Of a DNA stretch of 64,000 nucleotides, positions 1-12,889 are shown one piece after another. Where the stretch lies: contig NC_133166.1 of the NCBI RefSeq assembly GCF_040802235.1, positions 4,836,001-4,900,000 of the forward strand, written 5' to 3'. Source of the stretch: Manis javanica (taxonomy: Eukaryota > Chordata > Mammalia > Pholidota > Manidae). Both the position numbers and the translations under genes were made by a program. Positions within the stretch are counted from its first letter, which is position 1. Every line of letters begins with the position of its first letter. The notes beneath the pieces are model-generated. The model ran no database searches. It was not told the origin of the DNA and was given only the letters and a program-made list of their open reading frames with translations.

Positions 1-2549
1 TTTCATGCCCTTCCTCTGACCGTTCTTCTCCCATGGCTGTGTTGAGTGTAGGGGCTCCTTCCCCTTCCCCATCCTAGCACCCCCACCCTTGGTTCTAGTT
101 GCCTGTTTGCTGTTCAGCCCAGTTGGCTTCTTGAGGGCTTGGCTGAATTGTGCCTGGGATTTAGTAGATGCTCCCTCAGTGTCTACTCAGCCTCCCCCAG
201 TGGACGGCCAGCTCCGGTGTGGATTCACTTTGTACGTCCCCCCACCCGCCAATACTATAGATCATTCTCAAATCGATTCTGTTCTTTGTGCATTCGTCAG
301 GAATTGCTAATCTTTTCTAGTTGTCCTTTGTGTTTTGGCTGTTAGTGAAATGAAGCTAATAGTAAAGCTTTTGAGTCTGATTTTCTTTTTCATGGGTAAT
401 TTGGGCCCATGTTGAGGACAGTCATCCAGAAACTAGAAAGGAAGGGAAGTGACAGGCAGGTGGGGAAACCAGTGACCATGGGGGCCTGCTGGCTCCCCAG
501 CCTGCTTGTGCCTCCTGAGGCTGGCGTCAGATGGGGGTTGCATGAGGTGGAGTGTTGGTCTTGCTGTGGCCACGGCGCCTCTCCTGTCTGCTGGATAGCA
601 GACCCCCTTTCTCCATCCATCTATATGACATTCTGAGCTGCTTTCTTCAGTGGATGGTGCATCGTAACCCACCTCCCTGCTTGACAGGTTTTTGCTTTGT
701 ATGAATGAGCCAGCAGGTTCCTTTTCTCAAACTGCTTACTGTAGCTGCTGACTAGCCCAAGGGAGTTTCCTACTAATTTCACTGGTTTGGCTGGCCACCA
801 TCCCTTTAGAAGACTCATCCCAGCCTTTCCTTCCCCAACAGTAAGCAGCAGTTGGTGCTTACATTCCTGGAATTATCCCCCTTTTATAGGGCACCTCTGC
901 ACACATCGCCATGTTTGCTTCTCCTACCAGTCCTAGGAAACCAGTGGGGCAAATGGTAACTTATCATTTTTAGCCAGGAAGCAGGCTCAGAGCCGCCAGA
1001 TGTCTCACGCTGGGTCACATCTCCAGTGTGATGGTGGTTTTTTTTTTCTCTGCTCTGCACCCCCTGGAAGCCACTGGTGCTGTCACAACCCCTGGGGGCT
1101 CTGTCTCTTCCCCACTCCCAGTGTCCCCAGGGAGGGGAGCCTTGACCTTCTGCTGAGGGATGCAATCTGACCCTGGTGTTGCCCCCTGCCACAAAAGCCT
1201 GGCCGCTGTCTTGAAAAAGCAGATGTCCTCCTCCTGAGACCTCCCAGTCTGTCCTGTCAGGTTTGTTTTTGTTAGGGCTTATATAAATGCAGAAAATTTA
1301 ATTAGTTTACCTAATACCGCACTGTCTTGCTGGATGAGCACCACCGACAGCGGCTGGATCAGCTTAGTCTAGCTGTATCAAATGATGCTCCTTCCCTTCC
1401 TCTTTGTCAGAGTAATTGTAAACGGTTCCGCCCGTCAAGGCAGCAGGGCACAGCACTTTGCTGCCATGTGGGGTTGTTTAGTTAAATGCGATTTTTAAAG
1501 AATGGCTCAACTTTTAATTAGAAAGCAGACTGTTCAATGACATTTTGATTTGTCCTTTAGTGGGGGGAATTGGAAAATAGACCCATCCTGGATAGGAAAC
1601 CAGGGTCTGGTCCAGAAGGAGGCATAATAACTTCAGAGCAGCCTGTGATTTGAGTGAGTCATCGTTTTCTTAAACTAGGCCCTCTTCTCTGTTTTTTTTT
1701 TTTTTTTGAGAGAGAGAGAGACCTTCCACTGCATCTGATGCCACCTTAGATCGACATTTTCCTCGGGGGGCCCTAACTTGGAATCCTCCAAACAGATGTG
1801 GCTCCCAGTGGTGTGACTGTGGAGCACAGGACTAGATACCAAGACCCTTCCACTGGCACTCCATGGAAACATCCATGTCAAGAAATCTGCAAACCTAATA
1901 TGATGCTGGTAACTGAAGAAAATACCGTGCTACCTACTGTAGTTCTCACTGGTGTGTGATGCAAACACCATCTTACTGTTACTGTTTTCCTAGCCCCAAA
2001 TTGGTGTTTGTGTTACTACTGAGGGTCATCAGAAAAGCAGCCTGCATGTGTCCTGGCTGAATTTGACCCCATAAGGTCCTCCTCATGTGTTGCACCCACC
2101 TGGAGTTGGCATGGCAGCGGACATCCGAGCACCCCGGGAAGCGGGCAAGAAGGGTCACAGTGAGAAGGGCCCGGGCAACTGTCATTCCACATGACTCCTC
2201 TGTGCTCTGAAGCACTGTTTATACCTTGGATAGCAGTTAGCAAACATATATCTCTCATGGGCACTCCCAACTTAATAGGGCCCAATTTTATTTCATGGTC
2301 TTCTACCACAGCACCTTTCCAGACCTCCCTTCCCCCATCTCATTTAGGTGCTCAGTTGTTAATGTGCTTTTGCAAGCCAGAAACCGGGGAATTGTCTGTT
2401 AAACTCACCTTTCCCTCCTTCCACATGACCAAGTCCAAACAATTCTTCTCCTAAAGTAGATCTTGAATTCATTCTGTTGCCCTCCCGCGTCCACCTGCCA
2501 TGTCCAGTGGCATCACCACTTGCCTAGGGTACTGCAAAGGCCTTTGAAC

Positions 2550-2765
2550 CAGTGGTCCTGCTAACACTTTCCATCTCTTCTGACCATCACTCTGGACCCA
2601 GAGTAAGCTTTAAAAATACTTGTCACATCATTTCACTCCCTTGCTCAAACCTGTCAGTGACCTCCTCCTGGACTTGGATGAATCCCATGAGCCCAGCATG
2701 GCCCTTGGAGAGGATGGCACTGTCTGGGTCCCAGGCCCAGCTAGAGATCCCACAGCATTGCTGAC
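2550..2765 (+). mobile_element. L2 fragment, sense
   Basis: CACATCATTTCACTCCCTTG, then AACCTGTCAGTGACCTCCTC, is the characteristic L2 segment. Confidence 0.55.
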
Positions 2766-3306
2766 GTCCCATTGAAGTCACTTTTGAGACCTTTTCCCCT
2801 TCATTCTTAACTTTCTTGGCAGATTGCAATGACTTTGGTTTTCCAAATGCAATAAAATAATTGTCAGACTGGCAAAGGTGTACTTAGAATGGATATTGTG
2901 TTCTTGGACATGATACAGGGAGGGATTTGTTCCTCTAAACCCCAAAATATCAACTCTTAAAACACAGATGTGACCACTGTTTCATTTGGAACCTTAATAA
3001 GTAAATAACCAATAGGTAATGAGTTGAAATTCTAACACCCATTGTTACTCTCCAAGTAGCTGTTTATCCCCCCCCAACCAAATACTTGGGTATAAAGATC
3101 TATGCAGTATTTTAGCTCAGGAATCATGAATGAACTTGGTTCCAGGCTGGTAGAAGAGAAAAGATGGACATTCTAAAAGCGGGAAAATTAAGAAACTAAA
3201 GATTACTACACAGCTTTCCATTTTAAACACATTTCTCTTGTCCTGAAACCTACTTGCTTTCCTTAACTTAGCCTTGAGCTTTACTTCTGTATGTAAGTTT
3301 GTGGAA

Positions 3307-3341
3307 ACACACACACATACACACACACCACAGCACACACT
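3307..3341. repeat. AC-rich microsatellite
   Basis: Imperfect (AC)n tract interrupted by CAT and CC. Confidence 0.8.
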
Positions 3342-3599
3342 CCTCCATCCTCTGCAGGACTTCCATTCAACGTATTTAATGGGAATACTGAAATTCCAAC
3401 TTTATTTTTGATGTACTGTGGCCTCAGCTTAAGACAACTTGTCTATGAACTTGACTTTTGAAATGCTTATAGTGCCAACGTGGTAGGTCACTGATGAGTG
3501 TGGTGGGAATGCCAGACGAGGTGATCTCAGTACAGTGTGCGGCACCGTGGTGGTGTCACCAGGTGTCATGGAGCACAGGGAAGAGCTCCTCCTTCTCCT

Positions 3600-3910
3600 T
3601 GGGGACTGCAAAGTTGTGAAATGCTTTCAGGAGTATGTGACCTTAACATGGGTCTTGAAGAAGGAGTTTGCCAAGCTGAGGGACTGAGAGAAATGAGGTG
3701 GAAACGGCATTTCAGACAGCTGTGTGGATGGGGGCTCAGGAGAACCATGCAGAGACCTGCTATGGCCGCTGTGTTTGAAGGCAGTGGTGGGGTGGGGTGG
3801 GATTGGGGCTGGGAGGTGGCAGGGCCAGATCCTGCAGTGGAACTCCCCTGGGGAATTTTACACAAGGGAGTTACTGGACTAGATTCATCTTTTACAGTAG
3901 GGATTCTGTA
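3600..3910 (-). mobile_element. Probable L2 fragment, antisense
   Basis: The run GGGTCTTGAAGAAGGAGTTT, then GGCATTTCAGACAGCTGTG, is the pattern of the antisense L2 3' region. Weak and diverged. An overlapping 124-codon frame here is therefore not a gene. Confidence 0.4.
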
Positions 3911-4724
3911 GGCTTGGTGTCTACCTCTGAGGCTTCTCCTGAATGGCAGTGATCCAGTTCAGGCACACAGGTCCTGTAGGTGTGGGACTCAAAGTTCTAC
4001 GGACTCCCAAGTTAAAGGTATGACTATCGGCTATCTCCCAGTGATCACAGAGATGCAATTAAAAGTTACTGAAATGTAATGGGTGTTGTTACTGCTTGCT
4101 GGAGTCTATGTATGACTCTACTTTGTATTCCACTGGGTGTCTGGCTGCCCTGCCATGCTTGGTACTGGAACATTCAGGCTTTTATGAAGCACAGACTCAG
4201 ACCTCTGGAATCCCCACCACTCTTGGAAATGGCTCTCTAACAGCGCAATATCAGCATCATCTTAAATTTGTGCCAGTTTTTAATTGCTAGGAATCTAGGT
4301 GTTAAATTATCCATTACTGTGAGCTGGGTTTTCTCATCATTTGGTTAACATGACTTGCCTGGTTGTTAACCTTGAACTGTGAAGTGATGATACGTATTTA
4401 TACCAGGGATGTGTTTTGGCTTAAGAGTTTCCAACAACTAGACTTTAAAACATGTATGAGGTTTAAATGAGTCATCCATACATCCCCTGTGTTTGCTTCT
4501 GCAGTACTGCAAGATTATCGCCATGTTAATTTTTGCTGGTAAGCAGGAAGTGTGTGGGATGGGCAAGTTGCACTGATTTTTAGAAGGATCTAGAAATGTC
4601 TGTATATTCAAGGCTTGGGAAAGCGGTAAGGTAAAGCAGGGACGCAAGCTAGGAGGATGATGCAGAAATCTTCATGGACAAAGGTGAGGGCCCGACCTAG
4701 TGGTAGGGGGGCTGGAGAAGGGCG

Positions 4725-5310
4725 GAGAAGTTTGAGAGATGTTTAGGAGAAGGGGCTGATAGGACTTGGGAAAGAGTGGGACATAGGGAATGAGGGAGAG
4801 GGGAGGCACCCAGGATGATTCCTAAGCTTCTGGCTTGGGCAATATTAGTAAGAGAATCAGGCTTGTATCATTTAGCAAATACTTACTGAACCCCTGGTGG
4901 GGAAACTCGACAAAAAATGATTAACTCTTTAAAAAGGCAAAACAAAGGAAGGACTATTTTTAAAAAAGGCATAAGAGTAGGCCAAAGGACAATTAATTTT
5001 GACTAAGGGGATCAGGGAAGCTTTCTCAGTGGCAAGAGTATGTAAAGCAGGCCACAAGGAGAAGACTTGGGTAGGCACATGTTGGCCAGTTCTGCCACTG
5101 CACGCAAAGGGATGAGATGTAGGCCACAGGGCTGGGCTCAGAACACCCGCTGGGAGGCTAGGCCAAATCAGATTGGGGCCTCTGAAGGCTTTCCAGGGAG
5201 AGAGCTAAGATAAGACCTTGGTTTAAGCAAACTCATTCTGTCTGGAGATTGAGGAATCAGGAGACGGGAGGCAGGAAGACACGTGGGTGAGAGGTGCTGA
5301 GGGCCTCAGT
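4725..5310 (-). mobile_element. L2 (LINE-2) copy, antisense
   Basis: Antisense L2 landmarks in order: GATGTTTAGGAGAAGGGG, a CTTCTGGCTTGGGCAAT block (4830), AGCAAATACTTACTGAACCC (4875), GATCAGGGAAGCTTTCTCAG (5010) and a GGCCTCTGAAGGCTTTCC block (5178). The order implies at least two adjacent fragments. Confidence 0.55.
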
Positions 5311-6009
5311 GACGGTAGGAGAATATGCGGGGTTGGGGTGTGTGCACGTCTGTGGAGTGTTCATTTCACCTGGAAGTCAGGTGGGACCTAGAATCTGGAG
5401 TCAGTGCAGGAAAAGAAGAATTAGCCCCTAGTAAGTTATTAAACAGGGTCTGGGGTAGTGAGGGAGGCCGAGGGAAGGTGACTTGCAGACCCCTTCCGCA
5501 TGCAGTGACTGGATCTGCCTTAGCTGCAGCCCTGTACGGGTCTGCAGGGACGCTCTCACTGCTGACCTGGGGATCTCCGTAGAGCCTGCAGGTGGGTCAC
5601 TGGCAAAATCAGGAACCTTCTCTTCAGGGCTCGAAAGGCAGGTTCTGAGCCCTGTGACCATCCTTATTGACTATTCAGATTGTAAACCAGCTTACGGTTC
5701 AGCAAAAAAGGTGGCATTTAAATTAAAGATCAAATATTTAATCACTTATTAGTGATAACTCAACTTCAACGGCCTGAGTTCCTGGTCTGATGGGAGTCAT
5801 TCTCCTTCCTCTGCCCCAAAGTCGATCCCCCGGAGACCCCAGAGAGCATGGGCACACCACCATGGAACTGTTTGGTGGCATGTTGGTTTACTGTCTGCCT
5901 TTTGCAGAGTATTTGAATTTTGGAGCAATCAAAGCCTGCAGTGAAGCACAGATAACAGGCTTTGAGGCATTCGCCTGTGGGTCTGCACAGTTCTTTTTGG
6001 ATTGATCTT

Positions 6010-6570
6010 TTTACCTCCTGTGCTATTCCTCTCCCTTGCCATCAGCCACATGCTATAGCCAGACTGGCACCCCAGGGTTCCCACAGACATTGCTGGGGCA
6101 CTCCTGCCTCTGGGCCTTTGCCTTTCCCATTTCCTGTCTGGTTCTGCCCGAAGCTTGCTCCCACTTTCCTTCAGGCCTCTGCTCTCCAGTCTGACCAGTC
6201 CCTTGTAAGTCTCTGTATTACAGCACATTGCTACTCCCTGTCACCTGGTGCACTTCCCTCCTTGACACGGTACATATTTATTTGTCTCTTGTCTGTCTCC
6301 CTTTCCTAGAATGTGCATTCTGTAAGAGCAGGAACTTTGTTTTGTTCCTTATTCTGTTCCCACTGCCAGGACAGTTGCCCTGTATGTGGTGAATCAGTGA
6401 CTGATAGATGGATAGTTAATCAGGCTGTATATTCACAACAGTTGCTCGATGCCTGGCACATGGCAGGTGCTCAGTCAGTGTTTGAATGACTGAACTGGGA
6501 GTGAGGGATGCTGTGATCAGCCAGTGCCTGGCACTTGAGGTGCTCAGCAGGTGTTTGTTGAATAAGTGAA
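6010..6570 (+). mobile_element. L2 3' end, sense
   Basis: Sense L2: CTGCCTCTGGGCCTTTGCCT (6105), AATGTGCATTCTGTAAGAGC, AGGAACTTTGTTTTGTTCCT and a terminal GGCACATGGCAGGTGCTCAG. Terminal motifs occur twice (6455 and 6530), suggesting a local duplication or two copies. Confidence 0.7.
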
Positions 6571-7104
6571 TGGTGAGAGAGCTTGCCTGCCTCTTCTGAG
6601 ACTGACCCTCTCGATGGAGTGAGCTCCCAGTGTCCTCAGGTGAGGAAGGCCTAGAGGTGCTGGGACTAGGGTACGTGCAGTTGCAGTTGCTGTTTGTATT
6701 TGATGATTCAGTCAATACCTTCTTCTCTCAGTATGTCTACCTCCATCCAGGCACTGCAATTAACTTGCTGTAATTTAACTTAGGGATGAATTTCTCATTT
6801 TAAAGATGCCATAAACAACCAGCGCTTGTGATATCCTGGTTGTTAATGAAGCTCATGCCTAACAGAACATGAGGACTGTGTTACCCGTCGAGGAGAGAAG
6901 TGCTGTTAGCCTTTGCCCAGCCACAGAAGTGTTAGGACAGGCCGGTGAGTTGTGAAGGCATGGTTCTCCTTTCCCAGGGTGCTCCGTGGTGTGTGGAGCC
7001 CTGGGGTGAGTGTGTGTACCTGCCTTGAAGGTCATGCTTTACCCAAAGATTTGGGGGAGGTAATATTTAAAGAATATTAAAACAAGCATGGATGTTTGTT
7101 AGAG

Positions 7105-7350
7105 GAGAATTCAGCACAGCTTAGAACTCAAGAGCAGTGCTCTGGGACCAGCCTAGGTTTGAGTCTGGCCCACCGCTTACTTGCTCTGGGGTCCCAGGCA
7201 AATTACATTGCCTCTCAAACCCTCATTTCTCACCTCTAAGATGGGAGCCTACAGCACAGGGATGTTGTCAGCTTTCAGTGAGAGCCACAGCAGGCTTTTA
7301 TCACAGTGCCGTGCACATCCTAAGTGAACAAGGACTAATGATACATATAA
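7105..7350 (+). repeat. MIR SINE, sense
   Basis: GTTTGAGTCTGGCCCACCGC, CTTACTTGCTCTGGGGTCCC, CAAATTACATTGCCTCTC and CACCTCTAAGATGGGAGCC trace the MIR core (ancient tRNA-derived SINE). Confidence 0.7.
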
Positions 7351-9379
7351 TTGCTTGACATTGTACGATAACAGAGGAGACAAATGAAGGTGTTTTTTTT
7401 TGTGGTGGCTCTGCCCCAGACCTGGCCTTCAGGGATGAATAGTCACTCATTTCTGCTGTGTTTGAGCTGAAAAAGTTAGCTAAAAAACCCAAGACACAAT
7501 TGACTGGTATGCATGTCCCCCTCCCGCTTCCAACCTTGCCTTAGGCTTGATCTGTCACAGAGTTGAGCTGTCATTATCAAAGTGATCAATTTGTAAAGCT
7601 TGCTTCTAGTGCCTCCTATCTTAATGTACCTAATTGAGTGGCAGATGACAGTTGAGGGAACCTACAAGTTTGGGCAAGAATTGCCATTTAAGGATTGACA
7701 GTACTTAGAAGAGCTTGTAACCTTTCGGAGGTTTGCACACCCATTACTTCTGTTTTGTTCTCATAAGAGCTGATTATTCATCAAGGTAGAGAAGACTGTC
7801 AGAGAGGAAAGAAACTTGAGCAACTCTTGGGTCCATCTCTTCCATTTGATTCTGGAGTCTTTTCAGCAGCATCCTGTTCGTCTCCTGGATTCTCCCAGAA
7901 ACAGAGCTCCCTGCTCCAAAAGCAGTCCAGTCTGGCTGCCTGGTTCAGCCTCTGTCTCCTAGAGCACAACTAAACCTGGGACTTCAACAAGGGACCAATG
8001 TTCTCTTTGATATATAGACCACTGGACCTAATGGTCCACAGCTTCACTGGGGACGTGATGTAACCATTTAGTAGCCCCACTGATGGGAGAGCTTCTTAAC
8101 CTGGTGTTTAAATAGAAAATAGCAGCATGTGTTATACATAGGAAGCTTGCACATTACCTTGTAAAACTTCAGTTTCAGTTTAACTACTGTTAATTACATT
8201 TCTTTCTGTGCAGTATAACCATTTCAAAAGCCACCGTTTTGATCCTCTTACAGGAATTTTAAGTTATTTTTTTTCTGTTCAGTCACTTTCTTTATCCTTT
8301 CTGTAGTTGAATTTGCTTCTGGTCAACTAGCTAAAAGGGAAGCTGCTGTGCCTAAGGTGGCTGATTGCTATGAATTTAGCTCCTCTATTAAGAAGGACAG
8401 TGGGCTGGCTGGCCAGCGTTCACAGCAAGATCCATCAAAGGTCCTGCTTCAATCTCTTTCCTTGCCTTGAGGGCTACATGGAACTGTAGGGCAGGGCCAG
8501 CAAAGCCCATATTTCCTCAAGGCTGAGAGAGATCCCCCTTTGCTGCTGGTTCTTGGAAGGAGCGTGTGGGGTCCAGCCTGCACGCACTATGTGGGCTGCT
8601 TTGTTCTCTGAGACAAGCAGAAGAGGCAGCATCTGGTCACGTTTTGGCCCCAGAAACGTGGTAGTCACTTGAACTGAAAAGGGAGGGATGGGGCTCAGTG
8701 GGAAGAGCAGAACTGAAAGTCCAGCAGGGTTTCAGGTCTTGAACTCTGTGTGTGTGTTGTGGGGGACAATGTGGGGGCTCGTTCCTTGGACAAACCCCTT
8801 AGCTCTGAGTGACAGCAGCGTTTCCCAGGCCAGGTCCTGTGCCAGGCACTTTTGTAATCTCATGGAACCCCCACATTATCTTTCTCTCCCTTTGTCACAC
8901 AAGCCCGGCCAAAGCCCTGCCCTGTTTCAGTCTAGCGCCCCGGCCCCCGACCCCCAACCCCATCCCCAACACCGGTACCAGTACCTGCGCATTTGGTGCC
9001 CCCTGACTCCTCTAGCCTCAAGGTCTGTGACCTGTGACTGCAGGTGGGCCCTGTGCTGCTGGCAGTTAGCGACAGTCCTCTGTCCTTGTCGCCCTCTTGC
9101 ACCACTGCTGCAGAGCTTCCTGTGTCTCCTCCCTGCCTGCCTTCCCATGTCGCAGAGAATCAGAAGCAGCAGGCTGCGAACTTGCACAGACTCCCCCGTC
9201 CAGGGCCCAGCCCGCTGCTGCTCCAGACCCACCCCAGCTCCGTGGGGCGAGCAGCTCCACCAGGCCCTTGCCCTTCCTTCTCCTGGTGCATTTTCGCTCT
9301 ACTACAAACATTCTGTAACTGCCTTATGAAATAAACAGAACAAGACTCCTGTCCTCATCCCCTTCAGATCCTGCCCCTG

Positions 9380-9540
9380 TTTATAGCAATGATGAACCAG
9401 GCATTGCTGTCAGGTAGCAGCATTAGGTGTGAGCGTTAACCCCATTTTCAGATGTGAATGAAGCACAGAAAGATTGATAAGTACCTTGCTGGAGGCCGCA
9501 GGGCTGATAAGTGGCAGAACTGGATTTCAGCACGGGCACA
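9380..9540 (-). repeat. MIR SINE, antisense
   Basis: CCCCATTTTCAGATGTGAAT, GTACCTTGCTGGAGGCCGCA and GTGGCAGAACTGGATTTCAG give the antisense MIR pattern. Confidence 0.6.
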
Positions 9541-10149
9541 GCCTCCCAGGCCTGTCTTGAGAAGAGTTGCCTCCTTATGGGGGGTGTCCCCTCGCCCTTC
9601 CTCCCTGGGACCTACCCACACCTCTGCCCCCACCCCAGCTCTCCCCCAGCACGGCTCTGTCACATCACCCATCACCCACACGTGACCAAATCAAATGCTC
9701 CATCTTCTTCCCTGGGACACTTTATTCACTTTCCTTCCATGGAAGTCACCATATTCTTCCTGTTTTTTGTTTTGTTTTTTCCTTTCATACCGTTTAGTTT
9801 CTCTTACGGGATCCTCTTCTAAGGCCTGAACGGTGGGCTGCACCGGGGCATAGACCTTGGCCCCTTCTCTGGGCACCCACTCACCAGCCTCACAGCCTTC
9901 AGTGCCAGCAGCTCCCTGGCCCATCTCCAGCCCAGCTCTCCCCCCAAGCCAGCCTCCTGCATCTGCCTGCTTGGCCAGGGTCTCCACTGGAATCTCCCAC
10001 CTGGCACACAACTTTCCTCACCCCACACCAGGCCCGCGCCTGCCGCACCCAAGGCCCTTGCATCTTCCCACATCCCTAAATGGTGCCTTCACGTTTCCAC
10101 TTGCTCAGGCCACAGAGCCTCTAGTCTGTTTTCTTGTTTCACACTCTAG

Positions 10150-10795
10150 AACCTTCAAAGTCACTCAGGATCTGTACACATCTGCCCCTTCCCTGGAGCA
10201 AACTGCTGTGTCTCACCTGAATAATTCATTAGCATCTGCCCTGATTCCTTGCCTAGCCCTGGCCCCCCAGTAGCTGGTTGTCCAACAGTGCTTGTTTTAG
10301 ATTCAGGCAGTCTCTCGTGGCCTCCATCTCACCCTCTACCTGCTCCCGCTCTGACTTCACCTCTAAATGCTCCCCTCTGCCCTCTAGCCATACCAGCTGC
10401 TATGTTCCTTTTCAGACGTGTGGGGACCGAAGATGGGGGCCTACCTTAGAGCCTTTGCACGTGCTCTGCCCTGGCTGGGAGATCTTCCCAGGAATCCGCA
10501 GTGGTCATTCTCTCACTCCCCTTGAGTCTCTGATCCAATGTCACTTTCTGAAGAAGTCTTGCTTGATCGATTACTCTAAATTTGCAATCTCTGTGCCACA
10601 CCCATGCTGCTTATTTTCTTTACTGTGCACAGCATCATCTTGATACATATTCTGTTCATTTGTTAGTTGTCGCCTCCCACATTCCCTGTAAACTTACCTG
10701 AGGGCAGTGGTTGGCTCGTTTTGTTCATAGCTGTATCTCCAACATGTCCCAGTATATAGTAGAGGCTCAAAAAGTATTTGAACAATAGATATTTG
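10150..10795 (+). mobile_element. L2 copy, sense
   Basis: Includes TAGAGCCTTTGCACGTGCTC (10447), CAATGTCACTTTCTGAAGAA, AAACTTACCTGAGGGCAGTG and an end TAGTAGAGGCTCAAAAAGTA. One of the clearest L2 copies here. Confidence 0.75.
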
Positions 10796-10925
10796 TAATA
10801 GCCCTATTTTACAAGTAGAATGATTGAAAATCTGAGCCATTAAGTTACTTGCCCAGGGCCACAGACCCTAGAGTGCCAGGACGAGGATTGAAGCCCTGAC
10901 ATGAACTCAATTGCTCTGTATGCAC
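10790..10925 (-). repeat. MIR SINE, antisense
   Basis: CCCTATTTTACAAGTAGAAT, GTTACTTGCCCAGGGCCACA and GGACGAGGATTGAAGCCCTG. It directly follows an L2 copy. Confidence 0.6.
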
Positions 10926-12344
10926 CTTTTTCTTGTTCCCTAAGTTCAAAAATACATAACATGCAGAGTTCCTGTGAGGATGAAATGGATGATATACAAA
11001 AAAGATCTTTGCCAAAGAGATGCTGCTTATCTAATATATTGAGAACCCTAGCTTTTTATGTCTGTTACTCAGGAACCCACCCAGAGGTTCTTTGGACTCT
11101 TGAGTTTTTATTTAGGAGCTCCTGATATTGCGACCACCAAATTACTATTTCCTGCTTCCTCTGCCCTTGATGAGAGAAGTGTGTGCACGTGTGCTTGTGT
11201 CTGGCGACTTCTGTCCATCTGCAGCCCTGACCCTCCACCCTGGCCATCACGTCCAGAGCCCCCAGACCTCGTGGCCTGTCAGCAGCCCGGCCCAGAGCTG
11301 GGGTCTGTGTGGCTGTCATTGTTCATGCCTATGCTCCCGGGGAAGGCGTTTATGTTATCAGCAGGTGCTTAGCGGGTGTCAGGAGGCCCAACTTGGCACA
11401 ATTCTCCTGGCAGCCTGCCCACCCCCTGCCCCAACTCTGTGGCCGACTGGAGCAAAGTGATCACAGGCCCATTATGGCTAAATACCAGGGACGTAAAACG
11501 AAGCAGGCCCACCTGATGAGCCGCAGAGCCACTGCTGTCCAGCGCACAGTCTGTGTTTCCCTGGACTCAGCGCAGCTTCCCTGCACCCCAAGCCTGGAGC
11601 AACTCGCCCTTCTAATATTTCTGTGGTGATAGTGACACAGCTACAAGAAGAGGTGGAGACCCCGTCCCCCTGCCACACCCACCCACACACTGGTCTTCTG
11701 TGCTGTTAGTCATTCACAGTCCTGATTCTGAAGTGGGAGAAAAATGCAGCCCTTTTCTTAGCCCCTGAAACTGCCTTCTCTGAAGACAGGTTTGCTGTGG
11801 CACTTTAGGAAAGGTGAACAGCACTGCCTTTTGTCCTCCCTCCCTGGGAGTGGTTGTCCAGGAGCACTTCTGCCTGAGCCTGCTTCCTGTTCTTGAATCT
11901 GTTGTACAGGGAGGTGGGGGAGCAGTTGACAGAGTCCTGAGCCACTTACCATTGTCACCAGGCCTGATCACAGTGTTTGGGGCAGCTACCCCTCCAACAG
12001 TTTGTGTGACATTCCGGGGGCCTGGAGCAGCCTGGCCCACAGTGAGAAGTCAAGCAGGACGTGGTGCATCTTTACACCCAGGATGCCTGCCCAGACATCT
12101 TCCAGGAATCAGGGCAGGTCTGGCTGCAAGGAACAGGCTTTATCTGCAGCCAAGTGAGGCACACTGAGGGCGCCCCTGTTCTCACACACCCTCCCTGTGT
12201 CCTCGGCCTCCTGGACATGATGGGCAAGAACCAAGTGTGGGCGCTCGATTCTGCCTGCCATTATTTGTCGTCCCTCTAGGGGGTGTCCAGGCCCCCTGGT
12301 GGCCCCCAGCTGTGTGGAGCAGCAGGGGCACCATTTCCAAGCCA

Positions 12345-12490
12345 GCTGGGGCTGGGTTTGAACCGCAGCCGTGCCACTCACGTGCTGTCTGACTCAGCTG
12401 TGCCACTCACGTGCTCCAAGCCTCATTCCCTTGTGCACAAGATGGGATAAAGGCGGCAGTGAGGTCTGTGTGTTTGAGGAGGTGTTCCAT
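12345..12490 (+). repeat. MIR SINE, sense, with an internal duplication
   Basis: GGGTTTGAACCGCAGCC, then a CTGTCTGACTCAG run and CACAAGATGGGATAAAGGC match MIR. The 16-mer GTGCCACTCACGTGCT is present twice, at 12371-12386 and 12400-12415. Confidence 0.6.
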
Positions 12491-12579
12491 GCAGTAGCCT
12501 GACAGACAGTGAGCCTTCAGGAAGTGGTCGCTGCTGTTCTTGACCATGGGGTGGCTGGGGCACCTGGCTCATGCAGAGA

Positions 12580-12810
12580 GGATGGGTGGGCTTTGGAATT
12601 AGGTCTGAGTTCAGATCATCATTCTATTCGGTCAGTAAATACTTAATGAGTGCTTGTTATGGATGTTACAGGGTTGAGACTGCTGATTTCCTTACACTCT
12701 TTGATCTTGGCCAAGTCCCCATACTTTTCTGAATCTCAGTTTCTTCATGTCACATGGGGGTAAAAATACCTATCTTGCAAGACGGTATTGAGAACAGGAG
12801 GAGCATTTAT
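12580..12810 (+). repeat. MIR SINE, sense, interrupted
   Basis: The MIR head (TTTGGAATTAGGTCTGAG) and core (TTGATCTTGGCCAAGTCCCC, CTCAGTTTCTTCATGTCACA) are separated by a short L2-like piece (CAGTAAATACTTAATGAGTG). Confidence 0.55.
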
Positions 12811-12889
12811 AAGGGGTAGCTAGCTGGTTTATAATTTTCTACTGTAACTTTATGGTTTGTTCGTAAGATGAACTGCTTGTCTTAATTCC

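Noticed and set aside
8688..9329. 213-codon plus-strand open frame
   Set aside because: GC-rich intronic sequence with overlapping open frames on both strands, no recognisable domain, no splice or promoter context, and part of it overlaps L2/MIR-like tracts.
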